This document shows, piece after piece, positions 31,228 to 40,653 of a stretch of DNA of 64,000 nt. The notes beneath the pieces were generated by a model. It was not told where the DNA came from. It saw only the letters and a list, made by a program, of their open reading frames with translations, and ran no database searches. A program made the translations under genes and the position numbers. The DNA comes from Flavobacterium sp. MFBS3-15 (GTDB lineage: Bacteria; Bacteroidota; Bacteroidia; Flavobacteriales; Flavobacteriaceae), in assembly GCF_026107645.2 (NCBI RefSeq), contig NZ_JAPCHV010000002.1:1-64000 (forward strand), read 5' to 3'. Every line of letters begins with the position of its first letter. The stretch's first letter is position 1.

Positions 31228-33228
31228 TTATGCCTTTTTGTTAAGCTGCTTCCTCGCTTTTTCAAGTTCTTTCCTTGATTGCTCGAGTTCCTTGCGCGAC
31301 TCTTCAATTTCTTTTTTAGCCTTTTCCAGTTCTTCCTTAGCTGCTTTCTGGTCTTCTTCGGCCATTTCCTTATTACGGAATTTTTCAAATCCCTGCGCTT
31401 TCATATCCTCTGCATGTTTTCTCAACTGTTCTATGGTTTCAGAGTCAAAGGTTCCTGAAAACTGGAAGTCGCCATCTTTTATTATTCCCATAAATTGCTG
31501 CATATTTGGAAAGTCTTCAATCCTGATGTCAAAATCCATCGGCATGTCGAAGTTAAAATCCATGCTACCCTCAGGCATAACGAAGCTGTGCATTTCGGGG
31601 CCTATTTTCATCTGGAACGGTCCGGTGGCTTTAGTGATAATTTCCACAGCGCCTTCTTTTCCTTCTTTCCCGTATTTCTTTTTAGCTTCTTTCCCTTTTA
31701 GCATGTTTAGTTCGGCTATTTCCTGGCCCAATGGCAACTTTATAGGATTGCCTTTTTTCTGCTTCACGCCATTGATTACGATAAGCATGTCGGTATCGCC
31801 AATTTTCAGGCTGTTCACAGACCAATGGCCTTCAGGTGATGCTGGCATTTGTGGCATTTGAGGCATCATGTCGCTATTCATGCCATACGATTTAATAATT
31901 TTATGCTTTTGTACTCGTGTGCTGTCTTTTTTAAAATCTTCAAAGTCGCCGTCAGAGTCGATCCGGAATGCCTGTGCCCTTACAAAATTTCCCTGCCCAA
32001 GGCTATTGCCGAAAGTAATGGTGTTGCGGCCTGAGTTGCCTTTTTCGATTTCAATGGTAAACGGAGCGATAGGCTGGTGGCCTGCTACTTCGTATACCTG
32101 CGACTGGCCTTTGTCTTTTACGGTAACTTTAATCCCCGTTATCTCTTTGTCGAGGTTTCTGGTTACGTTTTCATAGTTTACATCGGCATTGTACTCATCT
32201 TTTATGAGTTGTTTGCTTTGCTCAAGCTCATCGTCCTGGGTGTCTTTATTAATCTCAATGGCAAACTTTACCTGCGTGTCAGCCAATTTAACAGCCTGTT
32301 TAACCGATTGTTTTTCCTGTGCCACAGTTTTTACCTGAAACACCAGCATGAAGGCGGCCAGGAGCGGAAGCATAGTGGCATACTTCCATGAGTTTAGGCT
32401 TTTTGATCGTTTTTTGTTTAACATAACTATACGTTTTTTGATTAATGATTGATAAAAATGATTGGTAAGGTTAATGCAGTCAGGCTGTACTGTAATTTTG
32501 AGTAATGTCTTTTGGTAGGCCTGCTTGTCCTCCATGAGTTTTATAGCGCCTGCATCGGCGATGAACTCAAGATTTTGCGAAATTGATTTTTTGTACATCC
32601 ACATCAGTGGGTTGAACCAGAAGGCGATGCAAAACAACTGGCTGATAATCATGTCAAGGCTATGCTTCTGGCTGCTGTGTACTTTTTCATGTATTATAAT
32701 GCCTTCCAGCTCTTCCTGTTTCAGCTGTGCCGAATTGAACACTATATAATTAAAGAACGAGAATGGCGACTGTGCTTTTTCCGAGTCGATGAGCCTGAAA
32801 CGGCCGTCTTTTACAACGATGTTGCCGCCCAGTATACGCCTTATGGCTAAAAAATCGAGTACAAAGCGTATGGCAAAAAGTGCCACTCCTGCCAGATAGA
32901 TGCCCCCCAATACATCAAACCAGTTGATGGTTATGGTTTCGGGTTGCGAAATGGCCCCGGCGGTGAGTTGCTCCTGATACTGTTTATACAGCATCAATTG
33001 CTCCAGAGTTACCGTGCGCGAGGCGGTTTCGGCAAAAGGCGCAGGGTCTACCCATATTGTTTTCGTGTATACCAGCAGGGGCATGGCTGCTGCTGTAAAC
33101 AATCCTGCCAACAGGAACCACCTGTTGGAGTTGAAAAAAGTTTCTTTTTTAAGCAAAGCATGGTATGCAATAAAAAACAGGGCAATTAACCCGCATGCCT
33201 TAGCCATGTAGATGATAAAATTTTCCAT
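31228..33228 (-). CDS. M56-family BlaR1-like metallopeptidase sensor
   Basis: 666 aa. Membrane segments at about 5-25, 37-55, 107-128 and 290-310. Zinc motif HEKVH at 180-184, with NLEFIADAGA downstream giving the third ligand region, as in BlaR1/MecR1 peptidases. The periplasmic half lacks a penicillin-binding domain. It has TonB/plug-like pieces (GRNTITFGNS, LKGKEAKKKYGKEGKEGAVEI) and ends in a long Lys/Glu coiled coil (about 610-666). Predicted to cleave the BlaI-type repressor encoded 1 bp upstream; the signal is unknown. Confidence 0.88.
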   Translation of the reverse strand: MENFIIYMAKACGLIALFFIAYHALLKKETFFNSNRWFLLAGLFTAAAMPLLVYTKTIWVDPAPFAETASRTVTLEQLMLYKQYQEQLTAGAISQPETITINWFDVLGGIYLAGVALFAIRFVLDFLAIRRILGGNIVVKDGRFRLIDSEKAQSPFSFFNYIVFNSAQLKQEELEGIIIHEKVHSSQKHSLDMIISQLFCIAFWFNPLMWMYKKSISQNLEFIADAGAIKLMEDKQAYQKTLLKITVQPDCINLTNHFYQSLIKKRIVMLNKKRSKSLNSWKYATMLPLLAAFMLVFQVKTVAQEKQSVKQAVKLADTQVKFAIEINKDTQDDELEQSKQLIKDEYNADVNYENVTRNLDKEITGIKVTVKDKGQSQVYEVAGHQPIAPFTIEIEKGNSGRNTITFGNSLGQGNFVRAQAFRIDSDGDFEDFKKDSTRVQKHKIIKSYGMNSDMMPQMPQMPASPEGHWSVNSLKIGDTDMLIVINGVKQKKGNPIKLPLGQEIAELNMLKGKEAKKKYGKEGKEGAVEIITKATGPFQMKIGPEMHSFVMPEGSMDFNFDMPMDFDIRIEDFPNMQQFMGIIKDGDFQFSGTFDSETIEQLRKHAEDMKAQGFEKFRNKEMAEEDQKAAKEELEKAKKEIEESRKELEQSRKELEKARKQLNKKA

Positions 33229-33229
33229 A

Positions 33230-33589
33230 TCATTTCCTGTTTTCGATCATGTCAAGTATTTCACGGAGCTCGGCGGCGCTGATTTTCTCTTCCTTCGCAA
33301 AGAAGGATACCATGCTCTTATAAGAGTTATTGAAATAGTTTTCAATAGCGGTATTCATAAAACCCTTCCTGTATTCTTCCCTGGTCACAACAGGAAAGTA
33401 CTGGTGCGTGTTGCCGTATGCATTGTGGCCTACATACTTTTTATCCTCAAGGTTTCGGATGATAGTAGATAGCGTGTTGTAGTGTGGCTTATCATCCTTT
33501 ATTTCCTCCAGCACATCTTTTACGAAAGCTTTTTCCAGCTTCCATAGTATGTGCATGATCTCTTCTTCTTTATTGGTCAGTTTTTGCAT
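33230..33589 (-). CDS. BlaI/MecI/CopY-family transcriptional repressor
   Basis: 119 aa. N-terminal winged helix (LTNKEEEIMHILWKLEKAFV, KPHYNTLSTIIRNLEDKKYV) and C-terminal dimerisation helices. First gene of a two-gene operon with the M56 peptidase. Typical logic: the peptidase inactivates this repressor, which otherwise represses its own operon and others. Confidence 0.93.
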   Translation of the reverse strand: MQKLTNKEEEIMHILWKLEKAFVKDVLEEIKDDKPHYNTLSTIIRNLEDKKYVGHNAYGNTHQYFPVVTREEYRKGFMNTAIENYFNNSYKSMVSFFAKEEKISAAELREILDMIENRK

Positions 33590-33719
33590 GATTTCGAATT
33601 TGTATGATCCAAAACTAAAACTATTTTTTTAGTTACGCAACTATTTTTATAGTTTAAAAACTAAAAATGTCGTTTTTTATTGTGCGGATAAATAAAATCG
33701 CTCAGGGATACCAACCTAA

Positions 33720-34355
33720 TTATTCTATTTGGATAAATTTTTCATCTGTCCACCTGAATATTTCCGGTTTAAGTGACGTAGAAAATTCATCCATTTCATC
33801 ATTTGATGCGTCTATTAGTGATGTCGAGTTTGCAATCAGTAAAAAACTGTCTTTTTTATAAGTAAAACCATAATAACCATCTTGTTGCTTAAGGCCTATT
33901 GGATCCGTAAATATTTTACCATTACTCCGATCAACTATAAAGAGTTGTTGGCAAAACGTACCGCATCCCTTCTCGAAAATAGTGTAATGTCCACCAAAAT
34001 TTATTCCACGCTTACAGCCTTGTGTTATGAATGCTACGTATTCCGGATCATCGGCATAAGGATTGCTGTTAAAGTTTGGCGATGCTGGTTTCCCTGAAAA
34101 GACGGCTGCTTTATATTGGCCAAATGAATGTTTGAGCATATATGGGAATGCCTTTTTAATCCTTGAAAGACTGTCTTTTTTGATTTCCGTTTCTCTTTCA
34201 GGAGTGAAAACGACGTGTTTTGAATTTTTATTTGAAACCTTAATTGTATCGGTTTGATGTTGCTTTATAGCCGAAGTTTCACTATTATGCGATTTTTCAG
34301 ATCGATTGCAAGATTGTATAATGATTGCTATAAAAAAGATTATGGAAAGTTTCAT
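33720..34355 (-). CDS. Predicted lipoprotein of unknown function
   Basis: 211 aa. Lipoprotein signal (MKLSIIFFIAIIIQSC with Cys16). The central region has AFITQGCKRGINFGGHYTIFEKGCGTFCQQLFIVD with four cysteines, suggesting disulfides in the envelope. I do not recognise the family. Stand-alone; codon use is more AT-rich than its neighbours, so recent acquisition is possible. Confidence 0.75.
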   Translation of the reverse strand: MKLSIIFFIAIIIQSCNRSEKSHNSETSAIKQHQTDTIKVSNKNSKHVVFTPERETEIKKDSLSRIKKAFPYMLKHSFGQYKAAVFSGKPASPNFNSNPYADDPEYVAFITQGCKRGINFGGHYTIFEKGCGTFCQQLFIVDRSNGKIFTDPIGLKQQDGYYGFTYKKDSFLLIANSTSLIDASNDEMDEFSTSLKPEIFRWTDEKFIQIE

Positions 34356-34412
34356 AAGTAGTTTAAGCTTATGCTACTAAATTAAATAAAATTTTATTCA
34401 AATAGATTTGTA

Positions 34413-35630
34413 TTAGCTTTCTTTTTTCAGCAGAAGCCTTTGTAGCACGATACAGCACACAAAAGAAAATACACCGAAAAGCCCCATGAAAAGCCAGTTA
34501 GCATTGTAGCCCCATTTGCCGATGATGGTCATGCCCAGTTTGGCGCTGGCAATGTGGGCAAGGCTGAACATCATGGTGTACCAGCCCATGTACAGCCCTT
34601 CCTGCCCGCGTGGCGCACGGCCAAAAGCAAAGGAGTTTGAGAAGGGGAAGTTGAACATTTCGCCGAACGTAACAAAAATTATGCTGATGATGAGCATGCC
34701 TATCCAGCCATCATAGATGAGTACCAGGTAGCTTAGCGCTACAAGGAATGCGCCCCAGCCCACAACCCTGAGTTTAGGTACGTGTTTTCTTTCGAAAATG
34801 CTTACAAGCGGCATTTCGAGAGCGAAAACCATCAAGCCGTTGAATGACATCAATAGCCCGGTGTGGAATTCCGTAAGCCCATATTGTTCCCTGTGGTAGA
34901 GCGGGAGCGTGGTGAAGAGCTGGAAGAAGACCATGGCAGTAGCAAAACTGCAAAACAGGAACAGCCAGAAAAGTTTGTCGTTCCTTAATGTGCGTGTGTT
35001 AGCTGTTTCGTCGGTAAAGGTTTCCGGTGAGGCTACTTTCTCTTTTTCCTTTACCAAAAGGCGGAAGATGAGGATGGATATGATACAGGATGCACCATCA
35101 ATCCAAAACAAGCCTTTGTAGCCTATGGCCACAATGATAAGCCCTCCCATTGCAGGCCCCGCTGCAAAGCCAAGGTTTACGGCCAGCCTTACGAGTGTCA
35201 TGGCACGGGTACGGTTTTCAGGCTTCGCATAGGTACTTACCGAAACGAACATGGCCGGGCGAAACATATCGGCAATGACCATGATGCTGAACATTGCGAT
35301 GCAAAGCCCTTCAAATGAAGTGATATGCTGTATCACAAAGAACATTAGCCCGCTGGTAAACAGGCTGAATACCATTATTTTATAAAAGCCTATCTTGTCT
35401 GACAGCTTTCCGCCGAGCCATGAACCCAGCAGCGACCCAAGGCCGAAGCATACCATTACAGTGCCTACCTGGCTATAACTAAAGTGCAGGTTTTCTTTCA
35501 GGTATTTGGAGAGGAAAGGCAGCACCATGGTACCTGCACGGTTGATGAAGGTAATGATTGCCAATATCCATATCTCCCTGCGAAAACCGCGGAAGTTATT
35601 GATATAGCGTGAAATGGCCTGCCGGAACAT
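34413..35630 (-). CDS. MFS transporter, probable efflux permease
   Basis: 405 aa with 12 predicted membrane segments. The loop 2-3 motif GSWLGGKLSDKIGFYK (GxxxDRxGRR-like) marks the major facilitator superfamily. The closest resemblance by eye is to MDR-type exporters; substrate unknown. Stand-alone gene. Confidence 0.9.
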   Translation of the reverse strand: MFRQAISRYINNFRGFRREIWILAIITFINRAGTMVLPFLSKYLKENLHFSYSQVGTVMVCFGLGSLLGSWLGGKLSDKIGFYKIMVFSLFTSGLMFFVIQHITSFEGLCIAMFSIMVIADMFRPAMFVSVSTYAKPENRTRAMTLVRLAVNLGFAAGPAMGGLIIVAIGYKGLFWIDGASCIISILIFRLLVKEKEKVASPETFTDETANTRTLRNDKLFWLFLFCSFATAMVFFQLFTTLPLYHREQYGLTEFHTGLLMSFNGLMVFALEMPLVSIFERKHVPKLRVVGWGAFLVALSYLVLIYDGWIGMLIISIIFVTFGEMFNFPFSNSFAFGRAPRGQEGLYMGWYTMMFSLAHIASAKLGMTIIGKWGYNANWLFMGLFGVFSFVCCIVLQRLLLKKES

Positions 35631-35777
35631 GGTTGGGTTTGTTTTGCTTCAAAGGTACAAATCCTTTTAGTGCTATGTAATTTTAGGCAATAATTCTTAC
35701 ATGATATAATAGTTATCCTCAGAGATTCTCAAAGGAGAGTGAACGTCTGGTGAATACTTTAAAGAAGCCAATATTCC

Positions 35778-35785
35778 GTACTTTT
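35778..35785 (+). promoter_or_regulatory. Promoter of the DUF1684 gene
   Basis: -7 box TACTTTTG, 16 bp before the ATG at 35801. It supports the internal start over the longer frame at 35750. Confidence 0.6.
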
Positions 35786-35800
35786 GTAAAAATATCAAAT

Positions 35801-36403
35801 ATGAAAATTATCCTTACCGCTTTTGCGATTACAGTTTGCTTATATACAAATGCCCAGGAATGCTCTGTTGAAAATTCCAAAAAGTACCAGCAAAACCTGA
35901 ATGAAGAGTATGCCGACCCCAAAAAGTCACCGTTACTGAAAGAGGATCTTGCGGCTTTTGAATCTCTCGATTTTTATCCGGTTGACCTTAGTTATTGTGT
36001 TGAGGCTAAGTTGGTACGTACGCCAGATGAAAAGCCATTCAAAATGCCTACCACGGGAAGCAGGAAGCCGATGTACGTAAAGTATGGAGAACTTCATTTT
36101 ACGCTTAAAGGTAAAAAATGCAAACTTGACGTATTGCAGAGCATTGACCTCTCTAAGTTGGACGAATATAAAGACTACCTGTTCCTGGCCTTTACCGATC
36201 TTACTTCCGGTAACGGGAGTTACGGCGGCGGGAGGTACATCGACCTGAAAATACCACAGGGTGATACCATGAACATTGACTTTAATACGGCTTACAACCC
36301 CTACTGTGCTTACAATCACGGCTACTCGTGCCCGATTCCGCCAAAGCAAAATGACCTTCAGGTTGAGGTGAAGGCGGGGGTAAGGATGAAAAATTCCAAA
36401 TAA
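35801..36403 (+). CDS. DUF1684 domain protein, secreted
   Basis: 200 aa from the ATG at 35801 (MKIILTAFAITVCLYTNAQ, a signal peptide). The DUF1684 core is visible: FKMPTTGSRKPMYVKYGELHFTL, then LFLAFTDLTSGNGSYGGGRYIDL, and NPYCAYNHGYSCPIPP near the end. Function unknown; Bacteroidota carry many copies. Exported, probably periplasmic. Confidence 0.85.
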   Translation: MKIILTAFAITVCLYTNAQECSVENSKKYQQNLNEEYADPKKSPLLKEDLAAFESLDFYPVDLSYCVEAKLVRTPDEKPFKMPTTGSRKPMYVKYGELHFTLKGKKCKLDVLQSIDLSKLDEYKDYLFLAFTDLTSGNGSYGGGRYIDLKIPQGDTMNIDFNTAYNPYCAYNHGYSCPIPPKQNDLQVEVKAGVRMKNSK

Positions 36404-36479
36404 CAAGCTCCAAATTCTAATCTTGTGAAATATCAGGATTTTAGGTTCCCTTGAAATTAACAGTAAGTACGCTTGAGCC

Positions 36480-36516
36480 AAACCCCTCCCTGTCCTTTGG
36501 AGAGGGCAGGGTGAGG
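36480..36516. repeat. CTCTCC/GGAGAG palindromic repeat (single unit)
   Basis: AACCCCTCCCTGTCCTTTGGAGAGGGCAGGGTGAGG, one degenerate unit of the family listed at 5150-5356. Confidence 0.65.
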
Positions 36517-36521
36517 TAAAA

Positions 36522-36554
36522 AAATCCCAAACACCATTACAGCGTTTGGGATTT
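36522..36554 (-). terminator. Terminator of the metB-hom operon
   Basis: AAATCCCAAAC and GTTTGGGATTT form an 11-bp stem, followed on the minus strand by a T-run (GGGATTTTTTT). Confidence 0.75.
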
Positions 36555-36592
36555 AGGGAGGAATAAAAAAGTTGCGGGTCAGTAGTTGTTGT

Positions 36593-37825
36593 TTATTCAG
36601 CCAATGCAAAAGCTTTTCCTACAGTCGTTTCCTTTTCTACATTGATAAGGATAAACGACCTGTCACCTGTATTTCCGGCCTGTATAGCAATGAGGTTATT
36701 GAGGGTGATAGTGCCTGTAATGTATCCGGAATCAGCATTGCTATAGGACTCCTCAACTTCTTCAAAATAATGTTTCAGGGCAGGGGCGTCCGATTTCTTA
36801 TGGCGAAGAAGTACTTTTAGCAATGCTTCATTGGTAAGGGCAGTGTCTTCCTCGCGGTATATCTTCTTGTATTCGTAGCGGTAATCGTAGCTCAGCGCTG
36901 AAATGTCTGAGAGTACTGCCGAGGCTGTTGGCAGTGAACCTGCACCGCGCCCTACAAAGAAATGCGTATCGGCAAAACTTGTCTTTGTGATCACGCCGTT
37001 AAAGACATCGTCTACATTGAACAGGCGGTCATCCGGTGTGACGAATTTTGGAATCACAAAAGCAGAGATACTGCCGGTTTCATTTTTGAATGCCTGGGCT
37101 ATAAGCTTTATCTTCAGATTTTTTTCACGGGCATATTTAAGTTCAAGTTCCCCTACGCCGTCAATGCCTATGTTAAAAATGTCTTTTGGTTTTGCAACGT
37201 GCCCAAACGCATGGGCAAGCAGTATGGTCAGCTTGTACTTGGCATCAAAACCACCGGTATCAAGTATTGGGTTGCTTTCGGCGAAGCCTTTTTCCTGGGC
37301 TTGCAACAGGGCCTCATCATAGGAAAGGTTCTCGCTGAATGTCTTGGTCAGGATGTAATTTGTCGAACCATTCACAATGCCCTCGATCGATTCGAGCAGG
37401 TCATTGTCGTAATATTCCTCAAGGTTACGGATTATAGGCATGCTGGCACAGCAGGCAGCTTCATAAAGCAATGGCACATTGTATTCTTTTTGCAGTTCAA
37501 GGAGTTCGGTAAAATGCTCAGCGATCATTTTTTTATTGGCTGATACCACTGCCTTGCCTTTTTTCAATGCAGCCGAAACGATTTCAAAAGCGGCATCTGC
37601 ATCATCAATGAGTTCAACGACCACATTGATGCTTTCATCGTGCAGTATATCGTTTTTATCAAAGGTAAAATGCTCCTTGCCGATTGCCCTTTTTTTATCA
37701 CGGTCCTTTACACAGATGTTTTTAATGTTGGCCTGAAGTGTAGGTGTTTTTTGCAGTACTTCATAAAGGCCGAGTCCGACACAGCCGAACCCAAACAATC
37801 CGATATTTAAATTTTTTCTTGACAT
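36593..37825 (-). CDS. hom: Homoserine dehydrogenase
   Basis: 410 aa. N-terminal NAD(P) fold (LNIGLFGFGCVGLGLYEVL), then EAACCASMPIIRNLEEYYDNDLLESIEGIVNGSTNYIL and FAESNPILDTGGFDAKYKL, the catalytic core of the family. A C-terminal extension follows (about 330-410). Reduces aspartate semialdehyde to homoserine for methionine and threonine synthesis. Monofunctional: no aspartokinase domain. Second gene of the SAM-riboswitch operon, 10 bp after the PLP enzyme. Confidence 0.94.
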   Translation of the reverse strand: MSRKNLNIGLFGFGCVGLGLYEVLQKTPTLQANIKNICVKDRDKKRAIGKEHFTFDKNDILHDESINVVVELIDDADAAFEIVSAALKKGKAVVSANKKMIAEHFTELLELQKEYNVPLLYEAACCASMPIIRNLEEYYDNDLLESIEGIVNGSTNYILTKTFSENLSYDEALLQAQEKGFAESNPILDTGGFDAKYKLTILLAHAFGHVAKPKDIFNIGIDGVGELELKYAREKNLKIKLIAQAFKNETGSISAFVIPKFVTPDDRLFNVDDVFNGVITKTSFADTHFFVGRGAGSLPTASAVLSDISALSYDYRYEYKKIYREEDTALTNEALLKVLLRHKKSDAPALKHYFEEVEESYSNADSGYITGTITLNNLIAIQAGNTGDRSFILINVEKETTVGKAFALAE

Positions 37826-37835
37826 TGGTGCTATG

Positions 37836-39014
37836 TTAGACTGTTACAGAATCGGCTATGGTATTTTCGGCGAATGCAAGGGCAAAAGCCTGCTTCAGGT
37901 CCGCTATAAGATCGTCGGCATCTTCAAGGCCAACAGAGAGGCGGATTAGGCTGTCAGTTACACCTGACTGGTAGCGCTTTTCTGCAGGAATAGATTTATG
38001 GGTCATTTCGCATGGCAGGCAACACAGGCTCTTAACGCCGCCAAGGCTTTCGGCCAGCTTGAATAATTTGGTTGAGGAAACGATCTGCGAAGCCAGTTTT
38101 TTATCATCTACCACAAGGTCAAACGCAATCACGCCGCCAAAGTACTTCTGCTGCTTTTTGGCCACCTCATGGTTGTGGTGGGTGGGCAGTCCGGGGTAAT
38201 ATACATTTTTAATGAGCTTTTCTTCCAAAAGGAATTCAGCGATTTTTTGTGCATTTTCCGAGTGTTGCCTGATTCTGAGGGTAAGTGTTTCGATTCCGCG
38301 TATCACCAGCCAGCTGTCGAATGGCCCTAATATGGCTCCTGATGCATTCTGGATGAACTTTATCTTGTCGCCCAGTTCCTGTGTTGATGTAACCACCAAT
38401 CCTGCGATAAGGTCGCTGTGGCCGGAAATGTATTTGGTAGCGCTGTGTATCACGATGTCCGCGCCAAGGTTAATCGGTTTTTGCGATGCCGGCGACGCAA
38501 AGGTATTGTCTACGCACAGCAGCACGTTGTTTGCCTTTGCAATTTCTGCTATCGCGGCAATGTCGGATATTTTCAGCGTCGGGTTGGTAGGCGATTCAAT
38601 CCAGATGAGTTTCGTTTTAGCTGTTATGGCATCTGCTACGTTGGCAGCATTAGTCGTATCCACATACTTTATGCTGATGCCGAATTTTTGGTATATGTGG
38701 GTAAACAGCCGGAAGGCCCCACCGTAAATGTCATCCACTGCAATTACCTCATCGCCGGCCTCCAGCAATTTTATTACCGCATCTATGGCAGCAAGGCCGC
38801 TGGCAAAGGCATAACCGCTGGTACCGTTTTCCAGTTTGGCAATGGTATCCTCAAGCACTTTGCGGGTTGGGTTGTTGCTGCGTGCATAGTCAAAACCTTT
38901 GTGTACGCCGGGTGCGCCCTGCACAAATGTCGATGTCTGGTAAATAGGGGTGGAGATGCTTCCTGTTAAAGGGTCTACGGGAATGCTGTGTAAAATTTGG
39001 GTCTGCTCTTTCAT
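37836..39014 (-). CDS. metB: Trans-sulfuration PLP enzyme (cystathionine gamma-synthase/beta-lyase type)
   Basis: 392 aa, Cys/Met metabolism PLP-dependent family. PLP lysine Lys194 in HSATKYISGHSDLIAG; DYARSNNPTRKVLE and YAFASGLAAI are cofactor-binding parts. It makes or splits cystathionine on the route to methionine; which reaction cannot be settled from sequence. First gene after a SAM-I riboswitch and upstream of hom, so methionine biosynthesis is firm. Confidence 0.9.
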   Translation of the reverse strand: MKEQTQILHSIPVDPLTGSISTPIYQTSTFVQGAPGVHKGFDYARSNNPTRKVLEDTIAKLENGTSGYAFASGLAAIDAVIKLLEAGDEVIAVDDIYGGAFRLFTHIYQKFGISIKYVDTTNAANVADAITAKTKLIWIESPTNPTLKISDIAAIAEIAKANNVLLCVDNTFASPASQKPINLGADIVIHSATKYISGHSDLIAGLVVTSTQELGDKIKFIQNASGAILGPFDSWLVIRGIETLTLRIRQHSENAQKIAEFLLEEKLIKNVYYPGLPTHHNHEVAKKQQKYFGGVIAFDLVVDDKKLASQIVSSTKLFKLAESLGGVKSLCCLPCEMTHKSIPAEKRYQSGVTDSLIRLSVGLEDADDLIADLKQAFALAFAENTIADSVTV

Positions 39015-39076
39015 TTTTTCTCTGATTTAGATGTTTAACTTTTTTCTCGTCCGTAAAAAAATCCTAAACCAGTCTA

Positions 39077-39111
39077 TCGAAAGGGCATTAAAACAAAAAA
39101 TGCCCTCCCGA
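39077..39111 (-). terminator. Riboswitch expression-platform hairpin
   Basis: A 13-bp stem (TCGGGAGGGCATT against AATGCCCTTTCGA, two G-T pairs) between the SAM aptamer and metB, with a T-run a little further on (GGATTTTTTTACGG). Probably the OFF-state structure. Confidence 0.6.
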
Positions 39112-39162
39112 TAAGTCAGAAGAGCATATAATATTTTGATGTATTATCTACTATTTTCTAAG

Positions 39163-39268
39163 CTTATCTTTCCCGCAATGCAGGGGTTGAATGTGGCACC
39201 TTATCACGCAAAACGCGACAGGTTGCCAAGACGTCATAGGGTCAATTCCCTCGGTCTTTCTGGATAAG
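39163..39268 (-). promoter_or_regulatory. SAM-I (S-box) riboswitch aptamer
   Basis: On the minus strand: P1 CTTATCC ... GATAAG, kink-turn and core CCAGAAAGACCGAGGGAA, TGACCC, then the signature CTTGGCAACCTGTCGCG and GATAAGGTGCCA. This is the S-box consensus (TTATCnAGA ... GGnGGAGGGA ... GGCAACC ... GGTGCCA). It lies about 150 bp upstream of metB. Binding SAM should turn the methionine operon off. Confidence 0.9.
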
Positions 39269-39441
39269 AATGTTTTTTAAAGAACTTGCTGCAAATGTAG
39301 GTGACAATGTTTTTAATTTCCAAATTTATTTTGAAATTTTTTGAAATAAAATTTACAAACAGCTTGTTTTCAATATTTTGTGATTGGTTGGCGTTTGGCA
39401 AATAGACACGAAGGTTACAAAAAAGAATAAAAAAAGTAAAA

Positions 39442-39747
39442 TCAGCCTTTAAAAAGAAAACCAAACCCTAAAGATTTCAGCATCCTTTTTTCAAAGGCCC
39501 AAAAGAATTTGAACTGCCCCGAAATGAAGCCGAAAAAAACCAGCAAAACCTGGTATATTGGAAAGATAAGGATGAGGTAGAGTGGCCAGTATAGCCATGG
39601 CGAAAGCAGGTCTTTTGTAAAGCCAAAATAGGCCAATATTGGTTTTGAAACCAGAGCTGATGACGACCCGGTGACAGCAAATACAATAAAAACAACCACC
39701 AGTTGGTAGTTGCTTGTTATTCCCCAGCGTTTTTTTAGTTTTTCCAT
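39442..39747 (-). CDS. DUF6787-like small membrane protein
   Basis: 101 aa. MEKLKKRWGITSNYQLVVVF start, then GSSSALVSKPILAYFGF and a second hydrophobic segment (WPLYLILIFPIYQVLLVFFGF): two to three membrane helices with a basic C-terminus (FEKRML). I recall this pattern from a conserved flavobacterial family (DUF6787), function unknown. Same strand as the lipoprotein upstream, 30 bp apart. Confidence 0.7.
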   Translation of the reverse strand: MEKLKKRWGITSNYQLVVVFIVFAVTGSSSALVSKPILAYFGFTKDLLSPWLYWPLYLILIFPIYQVLLVFFGFISGQFKFFWAFEKRMLKSLGFGFLFKG

Positions 39748-39777
39748 GTTGGCCTTGCTGAGGCAAATATACCGGTT

Positions 39778-40233
39778 TTATGGGAATGGGACAACACCTC
39801 CGAGCTTTTGGTTGTTACTTATCTGGAAATAGACCAAATAATTATAAAGCAGGTAATTCACTTCGTAACCATAGTCAATGTTCGAATCATATTCAATGCG
39901 CATTTGGTAAAGGTTTCCGTAGCGTTGTGCCTGCAGTACGCGGCTGTTCCACTCCATGACCCAGAGGCGGTTTTTGTTTTCCAGATAAGGCTGTCCGTAA
40001 TAACCGCGCTGGCGTGCCCTCGAAACGAGCCAGCTGTTAAATCCGGGATCGATAATGATGATTTCATACTCTAATGAGTCGTTCGCAATACGTACAGTGT
40101 CGTTTGCAGTACCCGCAATACCTGTTTCTGTTGCATTAGCATTTGCGTTGGCAGGGTATAGGGCGTCATTTTTTGCACCACAGCCTATGGCTATGCCCAG
40201 TATGGTTATTATGATTATGGCATATGTTTTCAT
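39778..40233 (-). CDS. DUF6146-like lipoprotein
   Basis: 151 aa. Lipoprotein signal MKTYAIIIITILGIAIGCG (Cys18). A Thr/Asn/Ala-rich linker is followed by LEYEIIIIDPGFNSWLVSRARQRGYYGQPYLENKNRLWVMEWN and VNYLLYNYLVYFQISNNQKLG. Conserved in Flavobacteriaceae as a DUF6146 family protein to my knowledge. Probably anchored in the outer membrane; role unknown. Confidence 0.75.
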   Translation of the reverse strand: MKTYAIIIITILGIAIGCGAKNDALYPANANANATETGIAGTANDTVRIANDSLEYEIIIIDPGFNSWLVSRARQRGYYGQPYLENKNRLWVMEWNSRVLQAQRYGNLYQMRIEYDSNIDYGYEVNYLLYNYLVYFQISNNQKLGGVVPFP

Positions 40234-40261
40234 GGCATTGGACTGTTTAGGATATAAATTT

Positions 40262-40302
40262 AAAAAAATAAAGGCCCCAATGTTTTATTTGGCGCCTTTA
40301 TT
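40262..40302 (-). terminator. Terminator after the YtxH-like gene
   Basis: AAAGGCGCC and GGGGCCTTT stem with loop AAATAAAACATT, followed on the minus strand by ATTTTTTTA. Confidence 0.65.
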
Positions 40303-40324
40303 CTCATTTTCCATACGGAACTAA

Positions 40325-40615
40325 TTATGCCCTGCCTGTTGCAGGTGTGGGAGTGCTGGTGCTGGCTTTAGAAGCTGTGTCAGCAGCATGGTTGGTTACC
40401 TTATCGGCAATTTCACCACCTTTTTGCACTACCTCGTCAAATTTCTTTTTTGCAGTTTCCTTAACGGTATTGTACTTGTCTGCAAGGTCGCTTCCAAGTT
40501 CTTCCGCTTTGCTGATTACTCCGTCAAGATATCCTTTTCTTTTAAGGATAATGCCTACTACTGCAAGGGCTGCAACTCCGGCTGCAATCCCTATAATTAA
40601 CTTTTTGTTACTCAT
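40325..40615 (-). CDS. YtxH-like small membrane-anchored protein
   Basis: 96 aa. N-terminal membrane helix (LIIGIAAGVAALAVVGIILKRKG) and a charged helical region (AEELGSDLADKYNTVKETAKKKFDEVV) with an Ala/Thr/Pro tail. This layout is that of YtxH-type stress proteins. Third of three consecutive small minus-strand genes that look like a general-stress group. Confidence 0.7.
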   Translation of the reverse strand: MSNKKLIIGIAAGVAALAVVGIILKRKGYLDGVISKAEELGSDLADKYNTVKETAKKKFDEVVQKGGEIADKVTNHAADTASKASTSTPTPATGRA

Positions 40616-40653
40616 AGCTGTATAAATTAGAATTAGTGAATATTGTGAATCGA

